From NCBI RefSeq assembly GCF_014651035.1, contig NZ_BMWC01000001.1, forward strand, positions 1,395,581 to 1,459,580: DNA of 64,000 nt. The letters run 5' to 3'. This DNA is from Streptomyces lomondensis. GTDB taxonomy: Bacteria > Actinomycetota > Actinomycetes > Streptomycetales > Streptomycetaceae. Positions within the stretch are counted from its first letter, which is position 1. Every line of letters begins with the position of its first letter. Below the pieces are notes generated by a model that ran no database searches, was not told the DNA's origin, and saw only the letters and a program-made list of their open reading frames with translations. Made by a program: the position numbers and the translations under genes. Positions 41,740 to 50,407 of this stretch are shown here, piece by piece.

Positions 41740-42612
41740 ATGCAGGGCACGGTCGACGGATTCAGCTACGGTCTGGTCACACCCCTGGTGGCCTACCTCA
41801 TGGCCTGCCTGGGCGGCGCCCTGGGCCTGCGCTGCACCACCAGATCCATGCTCGTCGCCCAGTCCTGGCGCCCCGGCTGGCTCGCCCTCGGCTCGGCCGC
41901 CATCGGCTCCGGCATCTGGACCATGCACTTCATCGCGATGATGGGGTTCACGATCCACGGAAGTCCGATCCACTACGACAAGTCGATGACCTTCGCCAGC
42001 CTGGCCGTCGCGATCGTGATGGTCGGCATCGGGATCTTCATCGTCGGCTACAAGGGAGCCCGGGGAACGGCCCTGTTCACCGGCGGCACCATCACCGGCC
42101 TGGGCATCGCCTCGATGCACTACCTCGGCATGGCCGGCATGCGCCTGGACGGGAAGCTGGAGTACAACACCTTCACCGTCGGCGTCTCCGTAGTGATCGC
42201 CATGGGCGCCGCCACCGCCGCCCTGTGGGCGGCGGGCCAGGTCAGAGGGCTCCTGTGGAGCGTGGGCGCCAGCCTCGTCATGGGACTCGCCGTCAGCGGC
42301 ATGCACTACACCGGTATGGCCGCCCTCAGCGTCCACCTCCACGGCACGGCCGAACCCACCACGGGTGAGTCGCCCGCGGCCCTGCTCGCGCCCATGCTGA
42401 TCGGTCCGCTCGCCTTCCTGCTGCTCGCGGGTGTCGTGGTCATGTTCGACCCGCTGATGGTCATGGGGAAACCCACCGTCGCCCCCGTCGAGCAGCGGCC
42501 CGGCATCCCCGCCCACACCCACACCGCCGTCCAGCACTCCGCGCACCGCCTGCGGCTCCGGCCCCGCCGCACCATGGAGCACCAGGGCTCCCGCACCCCG
42601 CAGAACCGCTGA
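41740..42612 (+). CDS. MHYT-domain integral membrane sensor
   Basis: A 290-residue protein with about seven membrane helices and three MHYT-type motifs ([33 protein letters not shown]), whose Met/His residues are proposed to bind copper and sense oxygen, CO or NO. Most family members end in GGDEF/EAL or kinase domains; here the C-terminus is a short hydrophilic tail (about residues 250-290) rich in His, Arg and Pro. ATG 41740, with GGGAAGGGC upstream. It ends 40 bases before uvrB. Confidence 0.9.
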   Translation: MQGTVDGFSYGLVTPLVAYLMACLGGALGLRCTTRSMLVAQSWRPGWLALGSAAIGSGIWTMHFIAMMGFTIHGSPIHYDKSMTFASLAVAIVMVGIGIFIVGYKGARGTALFTGGTITGLGIASMHYLGMAGMRLDGKLEYNTFTVGVSVVIAMGAATAALWAAGQVRGLLWSVGASLVMGLAVSGMHYTGMAALSVHLHGTAEPTTGESPAALLAPMLIGPLAFLLLAGVVVMFDPLMVMGKPTVAPVEQRPGIPAHTHTAVQHSAHRLRLRPRRTMEHQGSRTPQNR

Positions 42613-42622
42613 TCCCAGCCCG

Positions 42623-42645
42623 TTGTCAGTGCGGGGTCGTACGGT
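42623..42645 (+). promoter_or_regulatory. PafBC-type DNA-damage promoter of uvrB
   Basis: TTGTCAGTG-N8-TACGGT, a perfect fit to TTGTCRGTG-N8-TANNNT. The -10 ends at 42645 and the uvrB ATG is at 42653, so transcription would start at or next to the start codon. Confidence 0.88.
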
Positions 42646-42652
42646 GGAACCC

Positions 42653-44797
42653 ATGCGGCCCGTTTCCCAGATCGAACGCACGGTGGCGCCCTTCGAGGTC
42701 GTCAGCCCCTACCAGCCGAACGGCGACCAGCCGGCGGCCATCGCCGAGCTCGCCCGGCGCATCCAGGCAGGCGAGAAGGACGTCGTCCTGCTCGGCGCTA
42801 CCGGCACCGGCAAGTCCGCCACCACAGCGTGGATGATCGAGAAGCTCCAGCGCCCCACGCTCGTGATGGCGCCGAACAAGACGCTGGCCGCCCAGCTGGC
42901 GAACGAGTTCCGCGAGCTGCTCCCGAACAACGCGGTCGAGTACTTCGTCTCGTACTACGACTACTACCAGCCCGAGGCCTACGTCCCGCAGTCGGACACC
43001 TACATCGAGAAGGACTCCTCGATCAACGAGGAGGTCGAGCGCCTGCGCCACTCCGCGACCAACTCGCTGCTCACCCGCCGCGACGTCGTCGTGGTCGCCT
43101 CGGTCTCCTGCATCTACGGCCTCGGTACGCCACAGGAGTACGTGGACCGCATGGTCCCCCTGCGCGTCGGCGAGGAGCACGACCGCGACGAGCTGCTGCG
43201 CCGCTTCGTGGACATCCAGTACACGCGCAACGACATGGCCTTCACCCGCGGCACCTTCCGCGTCCGCGGCGACACCATCGAGATCTTCCCGGTCTACGAG
43301 GAGCTGGCCGTCCGCATCGAGATGTTCGGCGACGAGATCGAGGCGCTGTCCACCCTGCACCCGCTCACCGGCGAGATCATCAGCGACGACCAGCAGCTGT
43401 ACGTCTTCCCGGCCTCCCACTACGTCGCAGGGCCCGAGCGCCTGGAGCGGGCCATCAACGACATCGAGAAGGAGCTGGGCGAGCGCCTCGCCGAGCTGGA
43501 GAAGCAGGGCAAGCTTCTGGAGGCCCAGCGCCTCAGGATGCGCACGACCTACGACATCGAGATGCTCCGCCAGATCGGCTCCTGCTCCGGCGTGGAGAAC
43601 TACTCGATGCACTTCGACGGCCGCCTGCCCGGCTCCCCGCCCAACACCCTGCTGGACTACTTCCCGGACGACTTCCTCCTCGTCATCGACGAGTCGCACG
43701 TCACCGTCCCGCAGATCGGCGCCATGTACGAGGGCGACGCCTCCCGCAAGCGCACCCTCGTCGACCACGGCTTCCGGCTGCCCTCCGCCCTGGACAACCG
43801 CCCGCTGAAGTGGGAGGAGTTCCAGGAGCGCATCGGCCAGACGGTCTACCTGTCCGCGACCCCGGGGAACTACGAGCTCTCCCGCTCCGACGGCGTCGTC
43901 GAGCAGATCATCCGCCCCACCGGCCTCGTCGACCCGGAAGTGGTCGTCAAGCCCACCGAGGGCCAGATCGACGACCTGGTGCACGAGATCCGGCAGCGCA
44001 CGGAGAAGGACGAGCGCGTCCTGGTCACCACGCTCACCAAGAAGATGGCCGAGGACCTCACCGACTACTTCCTGGAGCTGGGCATCCAGGTGCGCTACCT
44101 GCACAGCGACGTCGACACCCTGCGCCGGGTCGAACTGCTGCGTGAGCTGCGCTCCGGCGAGTACGACGTACTCGTCGGCATCAACCTCCTGCGGGAGGGC
44201 CTCGACCTGCCCGAGGTGTCCCTGGTGGCGATCCTGGACGCCGACAAGGAGGGCTTCCTGCGCTCCGGCACCTCCCTGATCCAGACCATCGGCCGCGCCG
44301 CGCGCAACGTCTCCGGCCAGGTCCACATGTACGCCGACAAGATCACCCCGGCCATGGCGAAGGCCATCGACGAGACCAACCGCCGCCGGGAGAAGCAGGT
44401 CGCGTACAACAAGGAGAAGGGCATCGACCCCCAGCCCCTCCGCAAGAAGATCAACGACATCGTCGCCCAGATCGCCCGTGAGGACATCGACACCGAGCAG
44501 CTGCTCGGCTCGGGCTACCGCAAGGCGAAGAAGGACGGCGGCGGCACCAAGGCGCCCGTGCCCTCCCTCGGCAAGGCGGCCGAGATGGCCAAGCCCGCCA
44601 AGGGCAAGGGCAAGGCCAAGGAGACGGTGCCGACCGACCGCCCCGCGGCCGAACTCGCCGAACAGATCGAGGAGCTCACCACGCGCATGCGGGCCGCCGC
44701 CGCGGACCTCCAGTTCGAGATCGCGGCCCGGCTGCGCGACGAGGTCTCCGAGATGAAGAAGGAGCTGCGTCAGATGAAGGAGGCGGGCCTGGCCTGA
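42653..44797 (+). CDS. uvrB: UvrABC excinuclease subunit B
   Basis: A 714-residue helicase-like damage verifier of nucleotide excision repair. Walker A is [11 protein letters not shown] (about residue 45), the beta-hairpin region is [20 protein letters not shown], motif II is [11 protein letters not shown], and motifs V/VI are [14 protein letters not shown] and QTIGRAARN. The C-terminal UVR motif that binds UvrC is [21 protein letters not shown] Lys-rich linker precedes it. It follows a damage-type promoter; GGTGGAA near the start is only a weak ribosome site, in line with a leaderless message. Confidence 0.97.
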   Translation: MRPVSQIERTVAPFEVVSPYQPNGDQPAAIAELARRIQAGEKDVVLLGATGTGKSATTAWMIEKLQRPTLVMAPNKTLAAQLANEFRELLPNNAVEYFVSYYDYYQPEAYVPQSDTYIEKDSSINEEVERLRHSATNSLLTRRDVVVVASVSCIYGLGTPQEYVDRMVPLRVGEEHDRDELLRRFVDIQYTRNDMAFTRGTFRVRGDTIEIFPVYEELAVRIEMFGDEIEALSTLHPLTGEIISDDQQLYVFPASHYVAGPERLERAINDIEKELGERLAELEKQGKLLEAQRLRMRTTYDIEMLRQIGSCSGVENYSMHFDGRLPGSPPNTLLDYFPDDFLLVIDESHVTVPQIGAMYEGDASRKRTLVDHGFRLPSALDNRPLKWEEFQERIGQTVYLSATPGNYELSRSDGVVEQIIRPTGLVDPEVVVKPTEGQIDDLVHEIRQRTEKDERVLVTTLTKKMAEDLTDYFLELGIQVRYLHSDVDTLRRVELLRELRSGEYDVLVGINLLREGLDLPEVSLVAILDADKEGFLRSGTSLIQTIGRAARNVSGQVHMYADKITPAMAKAIDETNRRREKQVAYNKEKGIDPQPLRKKINDIVAQIAREDIDTEQLLGSGYRKAKKDGGGTKAPVPSLGKAAEMAKPAKGKGKAKETVPTDRPAAELAEQIEELTTRMRAAAADLQFEIAARLRDEVSEMKKELRQMKEAGLA

Positions 44798-44858
44798 CAG
44801 CGGACCGCGTACGCGCAGTGTTGCAAGACCGACACAAAGTGCGGACCGGGGTACGTCG

Positions 44859-44881
44859 CTGTCAGTGCTCCTGCGTAGTGT
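44859..44881 (+). promoter_or_regulatory. PafBC-like DNA-damage promoter of terD
   Basis: CTGTCAGTG-N8-TAGTGT: one mismatch (C for the first T) to the TTGTCRGTG-N8-TANNNT motif, with the exact 8-base spacer. It lies 56 bases upstream of the terD start. Confidence 0.65.
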
Positions 44882-44936
44882 TCAGATCAACCGCGACTGC
44901 GCGGCAACAGGGGACGTTCGAGAGGGGAATCAGCGC

Positions 44937-45515
44937 GTGACCGTCAACATGACCAAGGGTCAGGCCATCAGTCTGCAGAAGAACGACGGTGGCAGCCTGA
45001 CCGCGGTGCGCATGGGTCTCGGCTGGCAGGCGGCTCCTCGGCGCGGCCTGTTCGGCTCGCGTACGCGAGAGGTCGACCTCGACGCCTCGGCCGTCCTGTT
45101 CGCGGACAAGCAGCCGGTCGACGTCGTCTTCTTCCGCCACCTGGTGAGCGACGACGGCTCGGTGCGCCACACCGGGGACAACCTCGTCGGCGGTGTCGGC
45201 CAGGGCGGCGACGACGAGGCGATCCTCGTCGACCTCGCGCGCATCCCGGTCCACATCGACCAGATCGTCTTCACCGTGAACTCCTTCACGGGCCAGACCT
45301 TCCAGGAGGTGCAGAACGCGTTCTGCCGCCTGGTCGACGAGACCAACGGCCAGGAGCTCGCCCGCTACACGCTCGCCGGCGGCGGCCAGTACACGGCCCA
45401 GATCATGGCGAAGGTGCACCGCTCGGGCTCGGGCTGGACGATGACGGCCCTGGGCAACCCGGCCAACGGCCGCACCTTCCAGGACCTGATGCCGTCGATC
45501 CTGCCGCTCCTCTGA
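44937..45515 (+). CDS. terD: TerD-family stress protein
   Basis: A 192-residue TerD/TerE-type calcium-binding beta-sandwich protein: TVNMTKGQAISLQKNDGG at the N-terminus, REVDLDASAVLF with DGSVRHTGDNLVGG acidic loops that hold Ca2+, and TFQEVQNAFCRLVDET. In Streptomyces, TerD proteins influence development and tellurite or membrane stress. The GTG at 44937 follows AGAGGGGAA; an ATG four codons on is an alternative. It heads the terD, TerD-fusion and terC series. Confidence 0.93.
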   Translation: MTVNMTKGQAISLQKNDGGSLTAVRMGLGWQAAPRRGLFGSRTREVDLDASAVLFADKQPVDVVFFRHLVSDDGSVRHTGDNLVGGVGQGGDDEAILVDLARIPVHIDQIVFTVNSFTGQTFQEVQNAFCRLVDETNGQELARYTLAGGGQYTAQIMAKVHRSGSGWTMTALGNPANGRTFQDLMPSILPLL

Positions 45516-45591
45516 GAGCGCGCGGGACCGGGACCGCAGGGGCCGGCGAGCGGCACACGACACCACACAACGACACAGGGGGACGAAGGCG

Positions 45592-47616
45592 ATGACGGCC
45601 GAGCTGGTGCGGGGGCAGAATCACCCGCTCTCCCAGGTCCGTCTCGAGATCCGGGTCTCGGCCGGCACGCCGATCGTGGCCGCGGCCGCGCTCAGCGACG
45701 AGAACGGCAGGATCCACGGCGTGGAGTGGGTGGCCCACCCGGGCGCGCCCACCCAGCCGGGTCTCGAGGTCTCCCGCCAGGCCGCCGCCGACCATCGTCT
45801 CGCGGTGGACCTGGACGCCGTGCCGGAGGCCGTCCACCGTGTCAGCGTGCTGCTCGCCCTGCCCTCCGGCGGGCCGGGCCCGGTCCGTTTCGGCGCCGTG
45901 GCCGCCCCTTTCGTCGCCGTCACCGGCCTCGACGGCGCCGAGGTCGCCAGCTACACCATCACCGGCCTGGACGCCGAGTCGGCCGTCGTCGCCCTGGAGC
46001 TCTACCGCCGGCAGGGCGCCTGGAAGGTGCGCGCCATCGGCCAGGGCTACGCGGGCGGCCTCGCCGAACTCCTCACCGACCAGGGCCTGCCGCAGGCCCA
46101 GCAGCTCGCCCGCAGCATCAACGACGCCGTGGCCCAGGGGCTGGCCCGCTCCGTACAGGCGCCCCCGCCGCGCACGGCGGACGGTGACCGCTCCCGGCAG
46201 GCGGCGGCCCCCGCCCTCGGCCCGGACCAGGGCGGCACCGCGCCCCAGCCCGGCACCGCGCCCCAGCCCGGCCCGGTCCCGGCGATGTCCCCGTACGGCG
46301 GGCAGACGTCCGGCGGACAGGGGCAGCCGCCGGAGTATCCCGGCGCCGGATCGGACCCCTCGGCCGTCACCCAGCCCTCCGCGCCCACCGCGGGCGGCCC
46401 GATCGACTACAGCCATCCGCGCCGCCGGAACGCCGCTCCGCCCCCGCCCCCGCCGACCGCGCCCCCGGCCGCACCCGGGCAGCCCGCACAGCCTGTCGCC
46501 GGCGACGCGACCGGCTGGTCCATGGAGGAGCGGCTGTACAACCAGGTGTGGGGCATGTTCGAGGACCTCGCCCGCACCACCGCCGCCTACCGCAGTGCCG
46601 TCGACTTCGCCGAGTCCCGCATGGACAAGGAGCTCGAGCAGGTCCTGTCCGACCCGCGCAGCCGGATCGGCGGGCAGGGCGACGCCGCCCGCGAGGCGGC
46701 CCGAGCCCGGCACGCCCAGCTCGTCGACCAGGCCAGGGAGGCCCTCGACCGGGACCTCGCCCAGCTCAAGGCCGAGGCCGATGTCGTCGAACCGGCCCTG
46801 CCGCCCGCGTACGCCCGCTGGGACAGTCCCGTGTGGCACGGCTACCGGGTGCCGATGGAGATCCCCATGGCCCTGCGCCTGGGCGACCTCCATCTCCCCG
46901 AGGCCGACCGGATCCGCATCCCGATGCTGGTCCGGCTGCCGCTGGAGCGCGGCCTGTGGATCGACAGCGGACGGACGGAGTCGTCCGAGGGACTGTTCAC
47001 CGACTCGCACGCGCTGGGACGTCTCGCCATGGAGACGGCGGTCGCGCACGCGGCCCGGCTCCTCGCCGCCTACCCGGCGGGCGAGTTCACCGTCCATGTC
47101 ATCGACCCGGCCGGCTCGGGAGCCCAGCCGCTGGCACCCCTCGTGCAGACCGGTGTGCTCGCGGCCCCGCCCGCGCTCGGCGCCGCGGGGGTGACGGACG
47201 TGCTGACCCGGCTCACCCAGCGGGTCGACCTGGTGCAGATGGCGGTCCGGGGAGGCGCCGCCGACTCCCTCCCGCCCGGCTTCGACACCTCACAGCAGCT
47301 GCTGATCGTCAACGACTTCCCGCACGGCTTCGACGACCGGGCCGTGAACCAGCTGCGCTACCTCGCCGACGAGGGGCCCGCCTTCGGCGTCCACCTGATG
47401 ATGGTGGCCGACCGCGAGGAGTCCTCCGGCTACGGGCCTTTGCTCGACCCGCTGTGGCGTTCGCTGCTGCGACTGACCCCGGTGCCCGACGACCACCTTG
47501 CCGACCCGTGGGTCGGTCATGCCTGGACGTACGAGCCGTCGCTCGTACCGCCCGGAAGCCAGGTCCTCCAGCAGGTGCTCACCCAGGTCGCGGCCGCCCG
47601 TACCAAGTACTCGTAA
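45592..47616 (+). CDS. TerD domain fused to a degenerate FtsK-like P-loop domain
   Basis: A 674-residue protein in three parts. Residues 1 to about 190 are TerD-like (RLEIRVSAGTPIVAAAALSD; VELYRRQGAWKVRAIGQGY in outline). About 190-315 is a Pro/Gly/Gln-rich linker. About 318-674 begins with a coiled-coil-prone segment (RSAVDFAESRMDKELEQVL) and continues into what looks like the core of an FtsK/HerA-type ATPase: ERGLWIDSGRTESSEG (about 453), FTVHVIDPAGSG (about 498), a Walker-B-like LLIVNDFPHGFD (about 570) and FGVHLMMVAD. Walker A (GxxxxGK[ST]) is absent, so it is probably a pseudo-ATPase. It follows terD by 76 bases. Confidence 0.82.
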   Translation: MTAELVRGQNHPLSQVRLEIRVSAGTPIVAAAALSDENGRIHGVEWVAHPGAPTQPGLEVSRQAAADHRLAVDLDAVPEAVHRVSVLLALPSGGPGPVRFGAVAAPFVAVTGLDGAEVASYTITGLDAESAVVALELYRRQGAWKVRAIGQGYAGGLAELLTDQGLPQAQQLARSINDAVAQGLARSVQAPPPRTADGDRSRQAAAPALGPDQGGTAPQPGTAPQPGPVPAMSPYGGQTSGGQGQPPEYPGAGSDPSAVTQPSAPTAGGPIDYSHPRRRNAAPPPPPPTAPPAAPGQPAQPVAGDATGWSMEERLYNQVWGMFEDLARTTAAYRSAVDFAESRMDKELEQVLSDPRSRIGGQGDAAREAARARHAQLVDQAREALDRDLAQLKAEADVVEPALPPAYARWDSPVWHGYRVPMEIPMALRLGDLHLPEADRIRIPMLVRLPLERGLWIDSGRTESSEGLFTDSHALGRLAMETAVAHAARLLAAYPAGEFTVHVIDPAGSGAQPLAPLVQTGVLAAPPALGAAGVTDVLTRLTQRVDLVQMAVRGGAADSLPPGFDTSQQLLIVNDFPHGFDDRAVNQLRYLADEGPAFGVHLMMVADREESSGYGPLLDPLWRSLLRLTPVPDDHLADPWVGHAWTYEPSLVPPGSQVLQQVLTQVAAARTKYS

Positions 47617-47658
47617 AGCCTGTTGACCAGGAGTTTTGGGCTTTCTTTTGCCAAGCGC

Positions 47659-47687
47659 TTTACCTTCTCTTGGTGATTGGGTACTGT
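47659..47687 (+). promoter_or_regulatory. Candidate promoter of the terC transcript
   Basis: TTTACC (47659-47664), a 17-base spacer and TACTGT (47682-47687), ending 8 bases before the 5' edge of the riboswitch. Placement is right; the -35 is weak. Confidence 0.45.
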
Positions 47688-47695
47688 TGGCGGCA

Positions 47696-47847
47696 CGGAG
47701 GGGAGTACTCCCTGTCTGCTGCGGCGTACCCGTCAATACGGACCAGGTCGATACGGCCTGTTCCCGGGGCGTCGGCCCATCGTTGGGTGGAAGAGACCTC
47801 CGGCAGCTACGACGCTGACACTTGCCGTAACGACTGCCGGAGGCGCA
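47696..47847 (+). promoter_or_regulatory. yybP-ykoY (Mn2+) riboswitch with ribosome-site switch
   Basis: The leader of terC carries the class hallmarks: a 5' CGGAGGGGAGTA, an internal CCCGTCAATACGG segment, and a 3' GAGACCTCCG that closes P1. CGGAGG (47696-47701) pairs with CCTCCG (47797-47802). The longer segment CCTCCGGCAG (47797-47806) is also the exact reverse complement of CTGCCGGAGG (47834-47843), which contains the terC ribosome site. The two pairings exclude each other: ligand-bound P1 frees GGAGG (ON), and loss of P1 hides it (OFF). This class senses Mn2+ and typically controls TerC/MntP-type exporters. Confidence 0.88.
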
Positions 47848-48849
47848 GTGGATGTTTCCGTGACCTTGTGGGTTTTGACGATCGTGGGCCTCGCCGCCCT
47901 GATCGCGGTCGACTTCTTCATCGGCCGAAAGCCACACGACGTATCGATCAAGGAAGCCGGGATCTGGACAGTCGTCTGGATCGTCCTGGCCGTACTCTTC
48001 GGGCTCGGCCTGCTGGTGTTCGGCGGCGGCCAGCCAGCCGGTGAGTTCTTCGCCGGCTTCATCACCGAGAAGTCGCTGAGCGTCGACAACCTCTTCGTCT
48101 TCGTCCTGATCATGGCGAAGTTCGCGGTGCCGTCGCAGTACCAGCAGCGGGTGCTGCTGATCGGTGTCCTCATCGCCCTGGTCCTGCGAGCGATCTTCAT
48201 CGCCGCCGGTGCGGCGATCCTCGCCAGCTTCTCGTGGGTCTTCTACCTCTTCGGCGCCTTCCTGATCTGGACCGCCTGGAAGCTCATCCAGGAGGCCCGC
48301 GCGGACGAGGACGACGAGGAGTGGGAGGAGAACAAGCTGCTGAAGGCCGCCGAGCGCCGCTTCGGCGTGGCCGACCGCTACCACGGCACCAAGCTGTGGA
48401 TCCAGGAGAACGGCAAGCGGGTCATGACCCCGATGCTGGTCGTGATGCTGGCGATCGGCATGACGGACGTGCTGTTCGCCCTCGACTCCATCCCCGCGAT
48501 CTTCGGCCTGACGCAGGACCCGTACATCGTCTTCACGGCCAACGCGTTCGCCCTGATGGGTCTGCGCCAGCTGTACTTCCTCATCGGCGGCCTGCTGAAG
48601 AAGCTGGTCCACCTCAGCTACGGCCTGTCGATCATCCTGGGCTTCATCGGCGTGAAGCTGGTGCTGCACGCGCTGCACGAGTCCGGGGTGCACGTCCCCG
48701 AGATCAGCATTCCGGTCTCGCTCGGCGTGATCTGCTCCGTCCTGATCGTCACCACGATCACCAGCCTCCGGGCCTCCAAGAAGCAGGCGGAGGCCGAGGC
48801 GGCACAGGTGCAGAGCGGCAGCGCTCCGAAGGACAGCATCGACGTCTGA
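47848..48849 (+). CDS. terC: TerC-family membrane protein, probable Mn2+ exporter
   Basis: A 333-residue protein with about 8-9 membrane helices and the TerC motifs EKSLSVDNLFVFVLIMAKF, RAIFIAAGAAILASFSWV and AIGMTDVLFALDSIPAIFG, whose Asp residues are typical cation-site acids. TerC/Alx proteins export manganese and help load secreted metalloproteins. The GTG at 47848 has GGAGG at 47839-47843. It is controlled by the Mn2+ riboswitch in its 5' leader. A strong terminator follows. Confidence 0.93.
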   Translation: MDVSVTLWVLTIVGLAALIAVDFFIGRKPHDVSIKEAGIWTVVWIVLAVLFGLGLLVFGGGQPAGEFFAGFITEKSLSVDNLFVFVLIMAKFAVPSQYQQRVLLIGVLIALVLRAIFIAAGAAILASFSWVFYLFGAFLIWTAWKLIQEARADEDDEEWEENKLLKAAERRFGVADRYHGTKLWIQENGKRVMTPMLVVMLAIGMTDVLFALDSIPAIFGLTQDPYIVFTANAFALMGLRQLYFLIGGLLKKLVHLSYGLSIILGFIGVKLVLHALHESGVHVPEISIPVSLGVICSVLIVTTITSLRASKKQAEAEAAQVQSGSAPKDSIDV

Positions 48850-48863
48850 CCACGGCGGACGAA

Positions 48864-48931
48864 GGAACAACCATCACCGGGACCGGTGGTCGGCAATTCG
48901 CCGGCCACCGGTCCCGGTGCTTGCTTGTTCC
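48864..48931 (+). terminator. Strong stem-loop terminator behind terC
   Basis: A 15-bp perfect stem starting CACCGGGACCGG (48875) and ending at 48919. It continues inward through a wobble pair and CGGC/GCCG to a 5-base AATTC loop, with an outer GGAACAA/TTGTTCC pair. There is no long U-run, as is usual in Streptomyces. Confidence 0.88.
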
Positions 48932-48968
48932 TGAGCGCGTTACGGCCCCACACACCGCATGCTCCTGA

Positions 48969-49100
48969 AAGGACCGCGACCATCCGCGCCGCTATCTGGC
49001 GCTGATCGAGTTCGAGTCGTACGAGGAGGCCATGCCGCTCTGCCTCGGCGAGCGGGTCTACACCAACTGCGACTTCCTGGACGCGCGCGAGCTCAAGTAG
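48969..49100 (+). pseudogene. 3' remnant of a lost gene
   Basis: One frame reads DHPRRYLALIEFESYEEAM then LGERVYTNCDFLDARELK and a TAG at 49100. It is protein-like in composition but has no start codon before the internal Met, and a TGA at 48966 closes the frame just upstream. It looks like the end of a small soluble protein, possibly of the dimeric alpha-beta barrel type (a guess from the LALIEFESYEEAM pattern), with its 5' part deleted. Apart from the terminator, I see nothing else in 48850-49172. Confidence 0.5.
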
Positions 49101-49172
49101 CCCCGGCCTCCTACCGAACGGGACCCGCACGACCGGAGTGCGGGGCCCCTTCCCGTCTGCGACGATCACAGC

Positions 49173-50273
49173 ATGATCGATCGGCGCAGGCCGCTCACGG
49201 CACAGTGGACGACCCTGGTGCCGCTGCTCGCCGCCGTCCTCCTGGTCCTCACCTGGGGGCGCGATCTGCCGGCCGTGGTCGTCGCGCTGGTGACCCTGGT
49301 CCTCGCGGGAGCCGTCCTGGCCGCCGTGCACCACGCCGAGGTGGTGGCCCACCGGGTCGGCGAACCGTTCGGCTCCCTCGTACTCGCCGTCGCCGTGACG
49401 ATCATCGAGGTCGCCCTCATCGTCACCCTGATGGTCGACGGCGGGGACAAGAGCTCGACGCTGGCCCGCGACACCGTCTTCGCGGCTGTGATGATCACCT
49501 GCAACGGCGTCGTCGGCCTCTGTCTCCTGGTCGCCTCACTGCGGCACGGCACGGCCGTCTTCAACCCCGAGGGCACCGGCGCCGCGCTCGCGACCGTCAC
49601 CACCCTGGCCACGCTCAGCCTGGTCCTGCCGACGTTCACCACCAGCAAGCCGGGCCCGGAGTTCTCCACCGTCCAGCTGACCTTCGCGGCGCTCTCCTCG
49701 CTGATCCTGTACGGCCTGTTCGTCGCGACGCAGACCGTGCGGCACCGCGACTACTTCCTGCCGATCACCCGGCAGGGCGAGGTGATCACCGCGGAGAAGC
49801 ACGCCGAGGCACCCACCGCCCGTGCCGCACTGATCAGCCTGGGGCTGCTGGGCGTGGCCCTGGTCGGCGTGGTCGGTCTGGCCAAGGGCGTTTCACCCAC
49901 CATCGAGTCCGGAGTGGCGGCGGTCGGGCTGCACCACGCCGTCGTCGGCGTGATCATCGCGCTGCTGGTGCTGCTCCCGGAGACCATCGCCGCCCTGCGC
50001 TCCGCCCGTCGCGACCGCGTCCAGACCAGTCTGAACCTCGCCCTCGGGTCGGCGATGGCCAGCATCGGCCTGACCATCCCCGCCGTCGCGCTCGCGTCCG
50101 TCTGGCTCTCCGGCCCGCTGGTGCTCGGCCTCGGCGCCACGCACATGGTGCTGCTCGCCCTGACGGTGGTGGTGGCCTCCCTGACCGTGGTGCCGGGCCG
50201 GGCCACGCCGCTCCAGGGCGGGGTCCATCTGGTGCTGTTCGCGGCGTACCTGGAGCTGGCGATCAACCCGTAG
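49173..50273 (+). CDS. Calcium:proton antiporter (CaCA superfamily, ChaA-like)
   Basis: A 366-residue protein with about 11 hydrophobic helices and the two alpha-repeat regions of cation/Ca2+ exchangers: VAVTIIEVALIVTLM, with its acidic residue in helix, and ALLVLLPETIAALRSARRD; also ALGSAMASIGLTIPAVA. It expels Ca2+ (or Na+/K+ in ChaA) in exchange for protons. Placement behind TerD/TerC genes fits metal homeostasis. ATG 49173. A symmetric terminator separates it from the convergent MHS gene. Confidence 0.9.
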   Translation: MIDRRRPLTAQWTTLVPLLAAVLLVLTWGRDLPAVVVALVTLVLAGAVLAAVHHAEVVAHRVGEPFGSLVLAVAVTIIEVALIVTLMVDGGDKSSTLARDTVFAAVMITCNGVVGLCLLVASLRHGTAVFNPEGTGAALATVTTLATLSLVLPTFTTSKPGPEFSTVQLTFAALSSLILYGLFVATQTVRHRDYFLPITRQGEVITAEKHAEAPTARAALISLGLLGVALVGVVGLAKGVSPTIESGVAAVGLHHAVVGVIIALLVLLPETIAALRSARRDRVQTSLNLALGSAMASIGLTIPAVALASVWLSGPLVLGLGATHMVLLALTVVVASLTVVPGRATPLQGGVHLVLFAAYLELAINP

Positions 50274-50285
50274 GCCCCCGGCGAC

Positions 50286-50325
50286 CCGTAAACGCTTGCG
50301 CAAGCGCTCGCGTAAGCGTTTACGG
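50286..50325. terminator. Bidirectional terminator between the antiporter and the MHS transporter
   Basis: CCGTAAACGCTT and AAGCGTTTACGG form a perfect 12-bp stem, extended by GCGC/GCGT to about 16 bp, with an 8-base loop. It lies between convergent genes. Confidence 0.88.
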
Positions 50326-50407
50326 GGAACCGGGGCCGTCCGCGGCACCGGCACGGCACGGCACGGCACGCCACCGCACCCACCGCGCCCCATGCCCTCC
50401 ACCAACC

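Noticed and set aside
44798..44858. A second gene between uvrB and terD
   Set aside because: No open frame with a ribosome site; the region is promoter.
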